A stretch of 49,057 nucleotides of DNA from Lentimicrobiaceae bacterium (GCA_022510485.1 JAFLTI010000013.1:1-49057), one strand, 5' to 3'. Shown: positions 31,630 to 42,006, numbered from the stretch's first letter. Notes: generated by a model not told the origin, from the letters alone. Numbers and translations are program-made.

Positions 31630-33019
31630 TTCGCTTTGTTTTTACTAACCAAGAAACCGCCTTTGCCAACAGCGCGTCTTTTTCGTTGGGCAGGCGTTCA
31701 TCCAACACTTCATCTAAAAGCCGTTGCAGGCATCTGCCCAAAACGCTGCCTGTCTGGTATCCTACAGCTATCAAATCGCTGCCCTTTACTGCCAAATCCT
31801 TAAGGCTAAAGCAGGAATCCTGCGCCAATATTTCCTGAAGACCCGCCCGCAGGGAGTTTACATAAGCTTCCCTTTCGGGCCAAAAACGGGGGTTCTGCCC
31901 TGCCGCATCGCAGGTTTTCATAATCAAAAGCCGCTCAAACTGCTCCAATCCCAAACGGTTGAGCCAGCGCCTTATGCTCCGGGTATTGACTTCCACCCGC
32001 GCATCGTGCACCTCCACCAAGGTACGCACCTCCGAAGCGGTCTTGGTATCGAAACGCAAACGCTTCATAATACCCGCACACAGCTTGCGGCTTACCTCGC
32101 CGTGCCCGTAAAAATGCCCTACGCCCTCGGCATCTACGGTATAGGATGCCGGCTTGCCCATATCATGAAACAATATGGTAAACTTAAGCACTATATCTTC
32201 ATCCCTCGGACAGGCTTCCATAGCCTTCATGGTATGTTCCCAAACATCGTAGGAATGATGAAAATTGTTTTGGTCAAAGCCTATCATGGGCTTTAGTTCG
32301 GGCATCACGGTACAGAACACCTCGGCATATTCGCGCAAAAGGGCTGCCACGCGAATGCCCGGAGCCTGCATAAAACGGTAAAGTTCGGAAGTGATGCGTT
32401 CCACCGCCACGTTTTTTAACAGACTAAGCGTTTGGTATACAGCCTCTTTCAAGGCAGGGTCTATCGTAAAGTTCAATAAGGCGGCAAAACGCAGGGCGCG
32501 CATAATACGCAAGGGGTCTTCCGTAAGGCGTTCCTGTGCCGAACAGGCGCAACGCAAGCGTTGCGCCTGCAAATCCTTTACTCCGCCAAAGGGGTCTACA
32601 ATACCTTCCTGCTCAGACCATGCGATAGAATTAATCGTAAAATCGCGCAGTTCTAAATCTTCCTGCAAGGATGCAGTTTCCGGCATGCCTTTCTTTTTAC
32701 CGGCTTTCTTGCCGTGCACGGCGGCAAAGTCGCTTTTTTTTCTAAAAACGGTTATCTCGTAGGGATGCCCACGGTCAATTACCGTCAAGGTGCCGTGCCT
32801 TAGCCCGGTAGCCGCCACATAATAGCCTTTTTCTTCAAACAGCGGACGGATTTGCGCTATGGGAGCCGGAGTGCATATATCCCAATCGTGAGGAATCTTG
32901 CCTAAAAGACAGTCGCGTACACAGCCGCCCACCAGATAAGAGGGATAGTTCCGCTCTTGCAGAATATTCATAATGCGGGTAACCGGCGCGGGAACGACCA
33001 AACTCATTTTCTTTTCCAT
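31622..33019 (-). CDS. cca: CCA tRNA nucleotidyltransferase with HD domain
   Basis: 465 residues (ATG at 33007 would give 461). The class II nucleotidyltransferase head has GGCVRDCLLGKIPHDWDICT with the metal-binding DxD, followed by RHGTLTVI and the RNA/nucleotide-binding region DFTINSIAW ... RLTEDPLRIMRALRFA. A C-terminal HD domain is present (ILFHDMGKPASY). It adds or repairs the 3' CCA of tRNAs; the two tRNAs of this window whose ends can be read lack encoded CCA, so the enzyme is needed. Confidence 0.92.
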   Translation of the reverse strand: MEKKMSLVVPAPVTRIMNILQERNYPSYLVGGCVRDCLLGKIPHDWDICTPAPIAQIRPLFEEKGYYVAATGLRHGTLTVIDRGHPYEITVFRKKSDFAAVHGKKAGKKKGMPETASLQEDLELRDFTINSIAWSEQEGIVDPFGGVKDLQAQRLRCACSAQERLTEDPLRIMRALRFAALLNFTIDPALKEAVYQTLSLLKNVAVERITSELYRFMQAPGIRVAALLREYAEVFCTVMPELKPMIGFDQNNFHHSYDVWEHTMKAMEACPRDEDIVLKFTILFHDMGKPASYTVDAEGVGHFYGHGEVSRKLCAGIMKRLRFDTKTASEVRTLVEVHDARVEVNTRSIRRWLNRLGLEQFERLLIMKTCDAAGQNPRFWPEREAYVNSLRAGLQEILAQDSCFSLKDLAVKGSDLIAVGYQTGSVLGRCLQRLLDEVLDERLPNEKDALLAKAVSWLVKTKRSG

Positions 33020-33041
33020 TCACTCTCTCCTCTCACAACTG

Positions 33042-33049
33042 CAAATTTA
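33042..33049 (-). promoter_or_regulatory. -7 box for the cca operon
   Basis: TAAATTTG on the minus strand, 22 bases before ATG 33019. Confidence 0.6.
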
Positions 33050-33077
33050 ACGTAAATTATTTTAGGGATATGGCAGC

Positions 33078-33108
33078 TTGGCTTTTGCTCTCAACTTTTA
33101 TATCTTTG
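33078..33108 (+). promoter_or_regulatory. Promoter of the prfA operon
   Basis: TTGG at 33078-33081 and TATCTTTG at 33101-33108, separated by 19 bases, 27 bases before ATG 33136. Confidence 0.65.
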
Positions 33109-33135
33109 CGAGTTTGCACTATGCCCTAAGAAGAG

Positions 33136-34215
33136 ATGGACAATATGTTAGAAAAATTAGACGCGCTCAGCCTCAGGTATAAGGAAATCGAGGAAGAGAT
33201 GAACCGCCCTGAAGTAATGCAGGATATGAAGCGGTATATCAAGCTGAGCAAGGACTATAAGGATATGCAGCCCATTATAGCCGCCCACAAGGAATACCGC
33301 AATCTGCTTTCCAATATCGCGGCGGCAAAAGAGGTGCTCAATACCGAAAAAGACGAGGAATTTCGCGAAATGGCTAAGGAAGAACTGAACACCTACCTGC
33401 GCCAGAAAGACGAAACGGAAGAGAGAATCCGTATTCTGCTCATTCCCGCCGACCCTCAGGATTCCAAAAACGCCATTGTGGAAATACGTGCCGGAACGGG
33501 GGGCGACGAAGCCGCCATCTTTGCCGGCGACCTATACCGTATGTACACCCGCTATTGCGATGCCAAGGGCTGGCGTGTAGAAACCGTAGATTATACCGAA
33601 GGTACGGCAGGCGGATACAAAGAAGTAATTTTTAATGTATCGGGCGACGGAGTGTACGGTATTCTCAAATACGAGTCGGGGGTACACCGCGTGCAGCGCG
33701 TGCCTGCCACCGAAACGATGGGGCGTGTGCATACCTCCGCCGCTTCGGTAGCCGTGCTGCCCGAAGCCGATGAATTTGATGTGGAACTCAAGGCATCCGA
33801 TATACGTAAAGACACCTATTGTTCTTCCGGACCGGGCGGTCAGTCGGTAAACACTACCTATTCGGCAGTACGCCTAACCCACATTCCTACCGGCATCGTG
33901 GTGGCGATACAAGACGAAAAATCGCAGATAAAGAACTACGAAAAGGCTTTGCGCGTGCTCCGTACCCGCATCTACGAAATCGAATACCAAAAATACTTAG
34001 ACGATATTTCTTCCAAGCGCAAAACTATGGTTTCTACCGGCGACAGGTCGGCAAAAATACGTACATACAACTATCCCCAAAGCCGTGTTACCGACCACCG
34101 CATCAACTTTACCACCCATTCTTTGGGCACGTTTATGGACGGCGACATTCAAGAAATCATAGATGCCTTGCAGCTGGCGGAAAACGCCGAAAAGATGAAA
34201 GAATCGGTGGGTTAA
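33136..34215 (+). CDS. prfA: Peptide chain release factor 1
   Basis: 359 residues. The GGQ catalytic motif is at 234-236 in [16 protein letters not shown], preceded by the decoding domain with [21 protein letters not shown]1 recognises UAA/UAG in the ribosomal A site and triggers release of the finished peptide; the GGQ glutamine is methylated by PrmC. First gene of a plus-strand run; 10 bases to pyrF. Confidence 0.96.
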   Translation: MDNMLEKLDALSLRYKEIEEEMNRPEVMQDMKRYIKLSKDYKDMQPIIAAHKEYRNLLSNIAAAKEVLNTEKDEEFREMAKEELNTYLRQKDETEERIRILLIPADPQDSKNAIVEIRAGTGGDEAAIFAGDLYRMYTRYCDAKGWRVETVDYTEGTAGGYKEVIFNVSGDGVYGILKYESGVHRVQRVPATETMGRVHTSAASVAVLPEADEFDVELKASDIRKDTYCSSGPGGQSVNTTYSAVRLTHIPTGIVVAIQDEKSQIKNYEKALRVLRTRIYEIEYQKYLDDISSKRKTMVSTGDRSAKIRTYNYPQSRVTDHRINFTTHSLGTFMDGDIQEIIDALQLAENAEKMKESVG

Positions 34216-34225
34216 TCTTTTACAC

Positions 34226-35041
34226 ATGAACAGGCAACAACTTATAGAACAGATACACGCCAAGAAATCTTTTCTGTGCGTGGGGCTTGACCCGGATATG
34301 GACAAACTGCCCGCCTGCCTTAAGGGCGAGAGCGACCCTGTCTTTGCGTTTAACCGCGCCATTATAGATGCCACATTGCCCTATGCGGTGGCATACAAGC
34401 CCAATACGGCTTTTTACGAAGCCTATGGATTAAAGGGCTTGACGAGCCTGCAAAAAACAATTGATTACCTGCGCAATAAAAACGTATTTACGATTGCCGA
34501 CGCCAAACGCGGCGATATTGGCAACACCTCCGCCCGCTATGCCAAGGCTTTTCTGAGCGAGGAGGGCGGCTTTAACTTCGACGCCATAACCGTTGCGCCC
34601 TATATGGGTTCCGATTCGGTTCAGCCTTTCTTGCAGGAAAAGGACAAATGGGTAATTCTCCTTGCATTGACCTCCAATGCCGGTTCCGCCGATTTTCAGA
34701 CTGCCCAAGATTGCCCTAAGCCTCTTTACCAAAAGGTGCTGGAGGTTTCCAAGCAATGGGGAACGCCCCAAAATATGATGTATGTGGTAGGTGCCACCAA
34801 AGCCGATATGCTGGAGGAAATACGCCGCATCGTACCGGAGCACTTCCTCTTGGTGCCGGGGGTCGGCGCGCAGGGAGGAAGCCTTGAGGAAGTATGCCAA
34901 AAAGGTTTGGTTAAAAACGACATAGGGCTTCTTATCAATGCTTCGCGAAGCATATTGTATGCCTCCAAAGAAGCCGACTTTGCCGCCGCGGCAGCCCAAG
35001 AAGCAGCCCGTATGCAACAACAAATGAGCCTTTATGTGTAG
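34226..35041 (+). CDS. pyrF: Orotidine 5'-phosphate decarboxylase (type 2)
   Basis: 271 residues. LCVGLDPDMDKLP, the catalytic DAKRGDIGNTSARYAKAF and APYMGSDSVQPF are marks of the longer type 2 PyrF group. It makes UMP from OMP in pyrimidine synthesis. Its last codons overlap the next gene by 8 bases. Confidence 0.95.
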   Translation: MNRQQLIEQIHAKKSFLCVGLDPDMDKLPACLKGESDPVFAFNRAIIDATLPYAVAYKPNTAFYEAYGLKGLTSLQKTIDYLRNKNVFTIADAKRGDIGNTSARYAKAFLSEEGGFNFDAITVAPYMGSDSVQPFLQEKDKWVILLALTSNAGSADFQTAQDCPKPLYQKVLEVSKQWGTPQNMMYVVGATKADMLEEIRRIVPEHFLLVPGVGAQGGSLEEVCQKGLVKNDIGLLINASRSILYASKEADFAAAAAQEAARMQQQMSLYV

Positions 35042-35975
35042 TGCAGCGAAACATATCCGCCGCTTGCTGACGATAGGATTGCTTGCCGGTTTTTCCGCCT
35101 TTTTGCAGGCGCAGACCGAAGTATATTCGTGGATGTTCAAGAACGGAGACGGCGAATGGATTGGTATGGCGGCAAGCGAGTCCAAAAGCAGGGATGGGCG
35201 CCCTTTTGTGGGCTGGATGCCCTTGCCCAAGAACGATTCGGCAGGCAAAGGCATGCTGTTTTCGAGTTCTCACACCGGTGCGGGCGAGTTCCTGTTTATC
35301 TTTAAGCCTTTCGGCGGTCTCAAACCCAATTCGCTCTACCGCATCTCAACCGCTTCTTCCTTTACCTTGGCTGGAACAGACAGTTTGGAACCGGGCAAAC
35401 TGCACCTGAAAGTGGGCGGAACGCCCATCCGCCCCAAAGTAAATTCGGGCAGACCCAATTTTTCTAAGGGCAAGGGCAGCGAGGGAGGGCGCGACCTGTC
35501 TTGCATAGGCAGCATCCATGTGCAGAAAAACGATACGGCGCGGAGGTTCTTTGCGCAAAACTACGACGCTCCCGCCATTGTGGCAACCAACCATACCGGT
35601 ATGCTCTACCTTATTGTAGGTCTTGAAACCAAACCCGACGCCTACACGCCCGATGCCTATCTGAACACCCTCCGTATCTGGTTCGATTATGTGGGGCAGG
35701 ACAGCGCGTTGCTGACAACCGACTACCGCATTTACTTTAACGAGACCGACAAACCCAATGCCTACACCTTTGAAGTGGTTCCCGAAGAAGATGTTTTAAG
35801 CTACAACATATACAGCAAAGAAGGGCATCTTGTGCTGGTGGAGGAAGAAACCGACTGCCTGCCCTCCTGCCCTAACCTGATTGATGCCTCCATACTGCCG
35901 CCCGACGATTATTTTGTAGAATTCGTTCTGCCCAACAACCGCCGCGTGGTGAGGTCTTTACATATACATGAATAA
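35034..35975 (+). CDS. Exported protein of unknown function
   Basis: 313 residues; start overlaps the pyrF 3' end. A signal peptide (IRRLLTIGLLAGFSAFLQAQ, cleavage near residue 27) leads a beta-rich protein with segments KGMLFSSSHTGAGEFLFIFK, GLKPNSLYRISTASSFTLA and YLNTLRIWFDYVGQDSALLT. The last 60 residues (YNIYSKEGHLVLVEEE ... DDYFVEFVLPNNRRVVRSLH) have the rhythm of a degenerate type A sorting domain, so T9SS export is possible but not shown. I do not recognise the family. Confidence 0.6.
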   Translation: MCSAAKHIRRLLTIGLLAGFSAFLQAQTEVYSWMFKNGDGEWIGMAASESKSRDGRPFVGWMPLPKNDSAGKGMLFSSSHTGAGEFLFIFKPFGGLKPNSLYRISTASSFTLAGTDSLEPGKLHLKVGGTPIRPKVNSGRPNFSKGKGSEGGRDLSCIGSIHVQKNDTARRFFAQNYDAPAIVATNHTGMLYLIVGLETKPDAYTPDAYLNTLRIWFDYVGQDSALLTTDYRIYFNETDKPNAYTFEVVPEEDVLSYNIYSKEGHLVLVEEETDCLPSCPNLIDASILPPDDYFVEFVLPNNRRVVRSLHIHE

Positions 35976-35997
35976 AAAATTTTAGCACGATACGATT

Positions 35998-36744
35998 ATG
36001 AAAAAAGTTGTTTTGATCAGACACGGCGAAAGCGAATGGAACAAAGAAAACCGCTTTACCGGATGGACCGATGTGGATTTGAGCCCCAAGGGCATGGATG
36101 AAGCCCGTCAGGCAGGAAAATTACTCAAAGAAGAAGGATTCCGTTTCGATATGGCATATACCTCCTATCTGACCCGCGCCATCAAGACCTTGAACACGGT
36201 GCTGGAAGAAATGGGGCAGCTTTGGATTCCGGTAGAAAAGACTTGGCGGCTCAACGAAAAGCACTACGGTATGCTGCAAGGTCTCAACAAGGCGGAAACC
36301 GCCCAGAAATACGGAGAAGAACAGGTAAAGGTTTGGCGCCGCAGCTATGATGTGGCTCCCGACCCGATGGCGGAAAACGATCCGCGCAGCCCCTTTATGG
36401 ATACACGCTATGCCGGTGTGGACAAAAAGAACCTGCCGCTTACCGAATCGCTCAAAGACACGGTGAACCGCATTGTGCCTTACTGGACCCAAACCATCGT
36501 GCCTGCGATGAAGCATTGCGACCAAGTAATCGTTGCCGCCCACGGTAATTCCCTGCGGGGCATCATCAAATATATCAAAGGCATTTCGGATGCCGACATC
36601 GTTTCGTTGAACCTGCCTACCGCCGTTCCCTACCTGTTTGAGTTCGACGATGATATGAACCTTAAAAGCGACCGTTTTCTGGGTGATCCCGAAACCATAA
36701 AGGCATTGATGGAAGCGGTGGCGAACCAAGGCAAAACAAAATAA
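35998..36744 (+). CDS. gpmA: 2,3-bisphosphoglycerate-dependent phosphoglycerate mutase
   Basis: 248 residues. [10 protein letters not shown] carries the phosphohistidine H9, followed by [15 protein letters not shown], the long [19 protein letters not shown] region of dPGM enzymes, and [13 protein letters not shown] with the second catalytic His. It interconverts 3- and 2-phosphoglycerate in glycolysis. Confidence 0.96.
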   Translation: MKKVVLIRHGESEWNKENRFTGWTDVDLSPKGMDEARQAGKLLKEEGFRFDMAYTSYLTRAIKTLNTVLEEMGQLWIPVEKTWRLNEKHYGMLQGLNKAETAQKYGEEQVKVWRRSYDVAPDPMAENDPRSPFMDTRYAGVDKKNLPLTESLKDTVNRIVPYWTQTIVPAMKHCDQVIVAAHGNSLRGIIKYIKGISDADIVSLNLPTAVPYLFEFDDDMNLKSDRFLGDPETIKALMEAVANQGKTK

Positions 36745-36772
36745 TAAAAATTAAGAGGAAACAAAGAACACC

Positions 36773-38530
36773 ATGTATAGAACACATAACAACGGCGAAC
36801 TGAGGCTCTCCGATGCAGGAAAGGAAGTTTGCCTGTGCGGCTGGGTGCAACGCTCCCGCGATCTGGGCGGTATGACCTTTGTGGATTTGCGCGACCGTTA
36901 CGGCATTACGCAAATCGTTTTCAATATGGAAACCCATGCGGATCTTTGCACGCAAGCCCGCGCTTTAGGCAGGGAATTTGTAGTGCAGGTAAAAGGCAAG
37001 GTGGCGGAACGCAGTAACAAAAATACCAAGATTCCTACCGGTGAAATCGAAATCATCGCTTCGGAACTCAAGGTGCTCAATCCTGCCAAAACGCCTCCCT
37101 TTACTATCGAAGACCATAGCGACGGGGGTGATGAACTGCGTATGAAATACCGCTATCTCGACCTCAGGCGCGACTGTGTGCGCAAGAATATCAGCCTGCG
37201 GCACCGCTTGGGTATTGAAATCCGCAAATACATGGATAATTTGGGGTTTATGGAAATCGAAACCCCTTTCCTCATCAAGTCTACGCCCGAAGGAGCACGC
37301 GACTTTGTGGTTCCCTCCCGTATGAATCCGGGCGAGTTCTATGCCCTGCCCCAATCGCCGCAACAATACAAGCAATTGCTTATGGTGGCGGGCTTTGACC
37401 GCTATTTTCAGATTGTGCGCTGCTTCCGCGACGAAGACCTGCGCGCCGACCGTCAGCCTGAATTTACGCAATTAGACTGCGAGATGTCTTTTGTAGAACA
37501 AGAAGACGTGCTGCAAACTTTTGAAGGATTGATACGGCATCTGTTCAAGACAGAAAAAGGTATCGAGCTGCCGCCCCTGCAACGTATGAGCTGGCAGACT
37601 GCTATGGATAAGTACGGTTCCGACAAGCCCGATATACGTTTCGGTATGGAATTTACCGCGCTCAAGGAGGTTTTTCCGCAAGGCAAGTTCAGCGTGTTCG
37701 ACCAAAGCGAATGGATTGGCGGTATCTGTGTGGAAAAAGCCGCCGAATATACCCGCAAGCAACTTGACGAACTTACCGAATTTGTAAAGCGTCCTCAGGT
37801 GGGCGCGGGCGGTTTGGTATATATCAAATGTGCGGCAGACGGCAGTTTCAAGTCTTCGGTAGACAAATTCTATACGCCCGAAGAACTGCAGAAAGTGGCG
37901 CAAGCCTGTCAAGCAAAAGCCGGAGACCTTATCCTTGTGCTTTCGGGAAAAACCGCCAAGACCAAGACGGCATTGGGGCAGTTGCGTCTTGAGATGGGCA
38001 ACCGTTTGGGATTGCGCGATCCGTTTAACTACAAAGTGCTTTGGGTAGTGGATTTTCCGCTTTTGGAATGGGACGAAGAGGCGCAGCGTTTCTTTGCCAT
38101 GCACCATCCCTTTACCGCTCCCAAGCCCGAAGACGTGGCTTTGTTGGAAAGCGATCCGGGCAAGGTGCGCGCCAATGCTTACGATATGGTGATTAACGGC
38201 GTGGAAGTAGGCGGAGGTTCTATCCGTATTCACAACCGCGACTTGCAGAAACGTATGTTCAACGTGCTTGGATTCAGCGATGAAGAAGCCCAAAACCAAT
38301 TTGGTTTCTTGATGAACGCCTTTGAATACGGCGCACCTCCCCACGGCGGTTTAGCATTCGGCTTTGACCGTCTTTGCGCGCTCTTTGGCGGGGCGGACAG
38401 CATTCGCGACTATATCGCATTTCCTAAAAACAACTCGGGCCGCGACGTGATGAGCGAATCGCCCTCTCCCATCAGCCAAGCGCAGATGGACGAGCTTTTC
38501 CTCAAATCGACCGCTCCTGAGCAAAAATAA
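36773..38530 (+). CDS. aspS: Aspartyl-tRNA synthetase
   Basis: 585 residues, bacterial type with the GAD insertion. An OB-fold anticodon domain ([20 protein letters not shown]) is followed by class II motif 2 ([20 protein letters not shown]), motif 3 ([16 protein letters not shown]) and the terminal [13 protein letters not shown]. It charges tRNA-Asp. It lies 28 bases after gpmA and 6 bases before the nuclease gene. Confidence 0.96.
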   Translation: MYRTHNNGELRLSDAGKEVCLCGWVQRSRDLGGMTFVDLRDRYGITQIVFNMETHADLCTQARALGREFVVQVKGKVAERSNKNTKIPTGEIEIIASELKVLNPAKTPPFTIEDHSDGGDELRMKYRYLDLRRDCVRKNISLRHRLGIEIRKYMDNLGFMEIETPFLIKSTPEGARDFVVPSRMNPGEFYALPQSPQQYKQLLMVAGFDRYFQIVRCFRDEDLRADRQPEFTQLDCEMSFVEQEDVLQTFEGLIRHLFKTEKGIELPPLQRMSWQTAMDKYGSDKPDIRFGMEFTALKEVFPQGKFSVFDQSEWIGGICVEKAAEYTRKQLDELTEFVKRPQVGAGGLVYIKCAADGSFKSSVDKFYTPEELQKVAQACQAKAGDLILVLSGKTAKTKTALGQLRLEMGNRLGLRDPFNYKVLWVVDFPLLEWDEEAQRFFAMHHPFTAPKPEDVALLESDPGKVRANAYDMVINGVEVGGGSIRIHNRDLQKRMFNVLGFSDEEAQNQFGFLMNAFEYGAPPHGGLAFGFDRLCALFGGADSIRDYIAFPKNNSGRDVMSESPSPISQAQMDELFLKSTAPEQK

Positions 38531-38536
38531 AAAGCT

Positions 38537-39631
38537 ATGAAAAAAATCGTCTTATTCCTGCTTGTATGCTGTGGTTTTGCCATAGTATGCCACGCGGATG
38601 AACCCCAAGGCTATTACGCACCCGCCTCGAATAAGAGCGGATTGGAGTTAAAAAAAGCTCTTTCCAATATTCTCAGAAAGCACAAGCAGCTGGAGTATGC
38701 CGAGCTTTGGAACGCCTATCAGTTTACCGATGCCGATGAAGACGGCAATATCTTCGATATGTATAACGATTGCGACTTTAAGTTTAAGGAAGACCAATGC
38801 GGAAGCGGCAGTTCGGGAGATTCAACCAACCAGTGCGTATGCTATAACCGCGAGCACGCTATGCCCAAAAGCTGGTTCAACAACGAATATCCCATGTACA
38901 CCGACCTGTTTCACCTCTACCCTGTTTCGGGTTATGTAAACTCGCGCCGCAACAACTATCCTTTCGGTGAGGTGGGCGAAGCCAGATTCACCTCCACCTC
39001 AGGCAGCAAATTAGGAAAGTGTAACTTTCCCGGCTACGAAGGCATCGTTTTTGAACCGATAGACGAATACAAAGGCGATTTTGCACGTACCTATTTCTAT
39101 ATGGCAACCTGCTACCACAACCGCATTGAAACTTGGAAATCGGAAATGCTGGCGGGTAACAACATCGACGATTTTACCGAATGGAGCAAGGCTCTGCTGC
39201 TCAAATGGCATCATCAAGACCCCGTAAGCGAAAAGGAAATCTTGCGCAACGAAGCCGTTTACGAAATTCAGGGCAACCGCAACCCCTTTATCGACTATCC
39301 CGAATTGGTGGAAAAGATTTGGGGCAACGACACCACCGCTTGGAACAACACCCCTGACGACCCTGATGATCCTGAAGGCTCCGATACTACAGCCGTGCAA
39401 CATCCGTTTTGGAACAAATGTTCGGTAACTATCGCAGACCGCTTTCTGCAAATCGACTACGCCGAAGGACTGATGGAGTCGATAGAGATTTTTTCCGCCA
39501 CCGGCATCCGTATCTGCGCCACCTTTGTACGTCAGAACCGCTTTGGCTACCGTTTGCCCTCCGCCGGTATCTATATTGTACGTATCTCAGCCGGAAAACG
39601 GCAGTTTACACGAAAAGTTGCCACGCTGTAA
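38537..39631 (+). CDS. Secreted endonuclease I family nuclease
   Basis: 364 residues. A signal peptide (MKKIVLFLLVCCGFAIVCHA) precedes an endonuclease I domain (about 30-250) with YNREHAMPKSWF (catalytic H107) and DLFHLYPVSGYVNSRRNN. The family cuts DNA or RNA without strong sequence preference outside the cytoplasm. An acidic linker (DDPDDPEGSDTT) joins a C-terminal type A sorting-like domain (SIEIFSATGIRICATF ... LPSAGIYIVRISAGKRQFT), so it is a probable T9SS cargo for nucleic acid scavenging. Confidence 0.85.
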   Translation: MKKIVLFLLVCCGFAIVCHADEPQGYYAPASNKSGLELKKALSNILRKHKQLEYAELWNAYQFTDADEDGNIFDMYNDCDFKFKEDQCGSGSSGDSTNQCVCYNREHAMPKSWFNNEYPMYTDLFHLYPVSGYVNSRRNNYPFGEVGEARFTSTSGSKLGKCNFPGYEGIVFEPIDEYKGDFARTYFYMATCYHNRIETWKSEMLAGNNIDDFTEWSKALLLKWHHQDPVSEKEILRNEAVYEIQGNRNPFIDYPELVEKIWGNDTTAWNNTPDDPDDPEGSDTTAVQHPFWNKCSVTIADRFLQIDYAEGLMESIEIFSATGIRICATFVRQNRFGYRLPSAGIYIVRISAGKRQFTRKVATL

Positions 39632-39650
39632 AACCAACAAAAAAATTCCG

Positions 39651-39658
39651 TATATTTG
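39651..39658 (+). promoter_or_regulatory. -7 box for the exbB operon
   Basis: TATATTTG, exact consensus, 84 bases before ATG 39743, giving a leader of roughly 80 bases. Confidence 0.65.
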
Positions 39659-39671
39659 CCCGACTTTAAGA

Positions 39672-39687
39672 GGAGGTGTTAGCCTCC
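39672..39687 (+). promoter_or_regulatory. Leader hairpin of the exbB operon
   Basis: GGAGG-TGTTAG-CCTCC forms a small stable hairpin about 15 bases into the predicted transcript. It could protect the 5' end of the message; it is too far from the ATG to block it directly. Confidence 0.4.
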
Positions 39688-39742
39688 GATTGATCGAAAA
39701 CAAAAAAAACAAAAGGATAAAAACGAAAAAGTTCTAATCATC

Positions 39743-40570
39743 ATGAAAAAATTGATTGCATCCCTTTTCGTAGGAGCCATGTTTGTTCTTGGTTCCTCTT
39801 TGATGGCTCAGGAAGCCGCCCAAGCCGAACCGCAGGCGGAAGGAACCGAAGCTGTTGTTGAACAAGAAGAAGCTGAAACCGTTGTTGCTGAAGAAGCAGT
39901 GGCTATGGAACAAGCTCCCGTTCAGACCCAACACAAATCGTTTCATCAGGCTCTCAAACAAAAATTCATTGAAGGCGGTGCCGGCTGGATGACGCCCGTT
40001 CTTTTAGTTTTCATCCTTGGTTTGGCTTTGGTATTTGAACGTATCATTTATCTGAACCTTGCCACCACCAATACCGAAAAGCTCCTCAACAGCGTTGAAG
40101 ATGCCTTGAACAAAGGCGGTCTGGTTGCTGCCAAAGAAGTTTGCCGCAACACCCGGGGCCCTGTAGCCAGCATCTTCTATCAAGGTCTGGAACGTGCCGA
40201 TGAAGGCATCGATATGATTGAAAAATCGGTTACCTCCTACGGCGGCGTTCAGGTAGGCCGTCTGGAAAAGAACCTTTCTTGGATTGCCTTCGTTATCGCC
40301 GTGGCTCCTATGTTGGGGTTCTTGGGTACGGTAGTAGGTATGGTGCAGGCATTCGACGATATTGAAGCTGCCGGTGATATTTCTCCGACCGTTGTTGCCG
40401 GCGGTATGAAAGTGGCTTTGTTGACCACCGTATTCGGGCTTATCGTAGCTATCGTAATCCAAACATTCTACAACTACCTCAGTTCTAAGGTTGACGCTAT
40501 CGTAAACAAGATGGAAGACGCTTCCATTTCGTTTATGGACCTTATTGTAAAATACAACCACCAGAAATAA
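39743..40570 (+). CDS. exbB: ExbB/MotA/TolQ proton channel protein
   Basis: 275 residues. A signal-like helix (MKKLIASLFVGAMFVLGSSL) and an acidic, Ala/Glu/Val-rich stretch (about 23-60) come before the channel core: a helix at about 75-95, a cytoplasmic part with GPVASIFYQGLERAD, then two helices in SWIAFVIAVAPMLGFLGTVV and TVVAGGMKVALLTTVFGLIV. ExbB pentamers with ExbD use proton flow to energise TonB. The acidic periplasmic extension is common in Bacteroidota. Followed by a small membrane protein and two exbD genes. Confidence 0.88.
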   Translation: MKKLIASLFVGAMFVLGSSLMAQEAAQAEPQAEGTEAVVEQEEAETVVAEEAVAMEQAPVQTQHKSFHQALKQKFIEGGAGWMTPVLLVFILGLALVFERIIYLNLATTNTEKLLNSVEDALNKGGLVAAKEVCRNTRGPVASIFYQGLERADEGIDMIEKSVTSYGGVQVGRLEKNLSWIAFVIAVAPMLGFLGTVVGMVQAFDDIEAAGDISPTVVAGGMKVALLTTVFGLIVAIVIQTFYNYLSSKVDAIVNKMEDASISFMDLIVKYNHQK

Positions 40571-40591
40571 TACGGGGGAGGGTTTTGTATC

Positions 40592-40927
40592 ATGAATGCA
40601 TTGATTAATATAGGGATGTTTGCGGTTTACGCGCTGCTGTTCCTCGGAATCCTCGCAGCCGTAGGCTTCTCCATCTACCAATTCATAGGTAATTTCAAGC
40701 ACAGCAAGACCTCTCTCTACGGTATCGTTGGCTTGATTGTTATCTTCGTTATCTCCTACCTCGTTTCGTCAGGCTCCGACATCAGTCCTGCCGTATTTGA
40801 AAAAGTAGGTGGAAACTACGAATCCTCAAAGTTGATTGGCGCGGGTATGTATATGTTCTACATTCTGTTCGGCATTACCTTGCTCACGCTTATCGGTACT
40901 GAAATTGCCAGACCGCTTAAAAAGTAA
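40592..40927 (+). CDS. Small membrane protein of the exb cluster
   Basis: 111 residues with three helices (about 5-30, 43-62, 84-104). It lies between exbB and exbD, 21 and 5 bases from its neighbours. Similar genes occupy this place in other Bacteroidota exb clusters as I recall, but no function is assigned. It may be an accessory part of the ExbBD complex. Confidence 0.65.
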   Translation: MNALINIGMFAVYALLFLGILAAVGFSIYQFIGNFKHSKTSLYGIVGLIVIFVISYLVSSGSDISPAVFEKVGGNYESSKLIGAGMYMFYILFGITLLTLIGTEIARPLKK

Positions 40928-40932
40928 AACTC

Positions 40933-41514
40933 ATGGCTAAGAAATCACCCACCATCAATGGAGGGTCCATGTCCGATATTTCGTTCTTGTTGTTGACATT
41001 CTTCTTGTTGACATCATCTATCAATACGGACTTGGGTATTGCCAGAAAATTGCCTCCCCCCCTGCCCCCCGATGCGCCTAAGCCCGAAATTCACGACCGC
41101 AACGTATTTAAGGTTGCCGTTAATTTCCGGGATGAGCTGCAGGTTCAGGGTGCGCGTATCGACATTGCCGATTTGCGCGCTATGGCAAAGGAGTTTTTGG
41201 CGAACCCGGCTAATGACCCCAAAAAATCGGAAAAGAAGATAGAGGAAATCGAAGGTTTGGGTACCGTTCCCGTTTCTAAAGGCGTTGTTTCCTTGCGTAA
41301 CGACCGCGGTACTTCTTACGAGATGTACGTAAGGGTGCAGAACGAACTTACCGCAGCCTTTCACGAATTGAGGAACGATCTTGCCCAAGAGCGATTCGGC
41401 ATCAAATTCGATGACTTGAAGAAAGATGCCCAAATCGAGGCAATTCAGAAAGCGATACCTCTTACCATTTCAGAGGCAGAACCCACCAGTGCTGCCGTAA
41501 ATACAGGAAACTAA
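40933..41514 (+). CDS. exbD: ExbD/TolR family protein 1
   Basis: 193 residues. Basic N-terminus, then one helix with MSDISFLLLTFFLLTSSI, whose Asp is the proton-carrying residue, then a proline-rich turn (LPPPLPPDAPKPE) and a periplasmic domain with two TolR-like halves. Works with ExbB to energise TonB. Its stop overlaps the next start (TAATG). Confidence 0.87.
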   Translation: MAKKSPTINGGSMSDISFLLLTFFLLTSSINTDLGIARKLPPPLPPDAPKPEIHDRNVFKVAVNFRDELQVQGARIDIADLRAMAKEFLANPANDPKKSEKKIEEIEGLGTVPVSKGVVSLRNDRGTSYEMYVRVQNELTAAFHELRNDLAQERFGIKFDDLKKDAQIEAIQKAIPLTISEAEPTSAAVNTGN

Positions 41515-41987
41515 TGGGAAAGTTCAATAAAAACGCCAAGAAAGGCACGCCGGAAATCAACACCGGAAGTATGAGCGACATCATCTTTATGCTGTTGTTC
41601 TTCTTTATGGTTATTACCACCATGCGTGAAAGCACCTTGTTTGTGCGCATCAACCCGCCTACCGCCACCGAAGTACAGAAATTGGAAAAGAAGTCGCTGG
41701 TAAGCTTTATCTACATCGGACCTCCCATGGATGCCCAAAAATTCGGTACTGAGCCACGTATCCAGCTCAACGACCAGATTTCGGGCGTGCGCGATATTAC
41801 CCAGTTTATCGAAGTGGAACGTCAGGCTCGCGATGAAGTGGACCGTCCTATGATGACCACCTCCATTAAAGCCGACAAATCGGTAAAGATGGGTATCATT
41901 ACCGACGTAAAGCAGGAATTGCGCAAGATGAACGCTTTGAAGATTAACTACTCTACCGCCAAGGGCAAGGAACGCGAAGACTACTAA
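41514..41987 (+). CDS. exbD: ExbD/TolR family protein 2
   Basis: 157 residues. The single helix MSDIIFMLLFFFMVITTM again carries the conserved Asp; the periplasmic domain ends VKQELRKMNALKINYSTA. Two different ExbD proteins per ExbB are usual in Bacteroidales. Translation is probably coupled to the first exbD by the one-base overlap. A terminator follows. Confidence 0.87.
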   Translation: MGKFNKNAKKGTPEINTGSMSDIIFMLLFFFMVITTMRESTLFVRINPPTATEVQKLEKKSLVSFIYIGPPMDAQKFGTEPRIQLNDQISGVRDITQFIEVERQARDEVDRPMMTTSIKADKSVKMGIITDVKQELRKMNALKINYSTAKGKEREDY

Positions 41988-42006
41988 TCGTTGCTTTGTT
42001 CTCAAT

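Noticed and set aside
39743-41987. ExbB/ExbD cluster as the T9SS GldL/GldM motor
   Set aside because: The proteins have TolQ/TolR-type cores and lengths, not those of GldL and GldM; no other gld/por motor genes adjoin.
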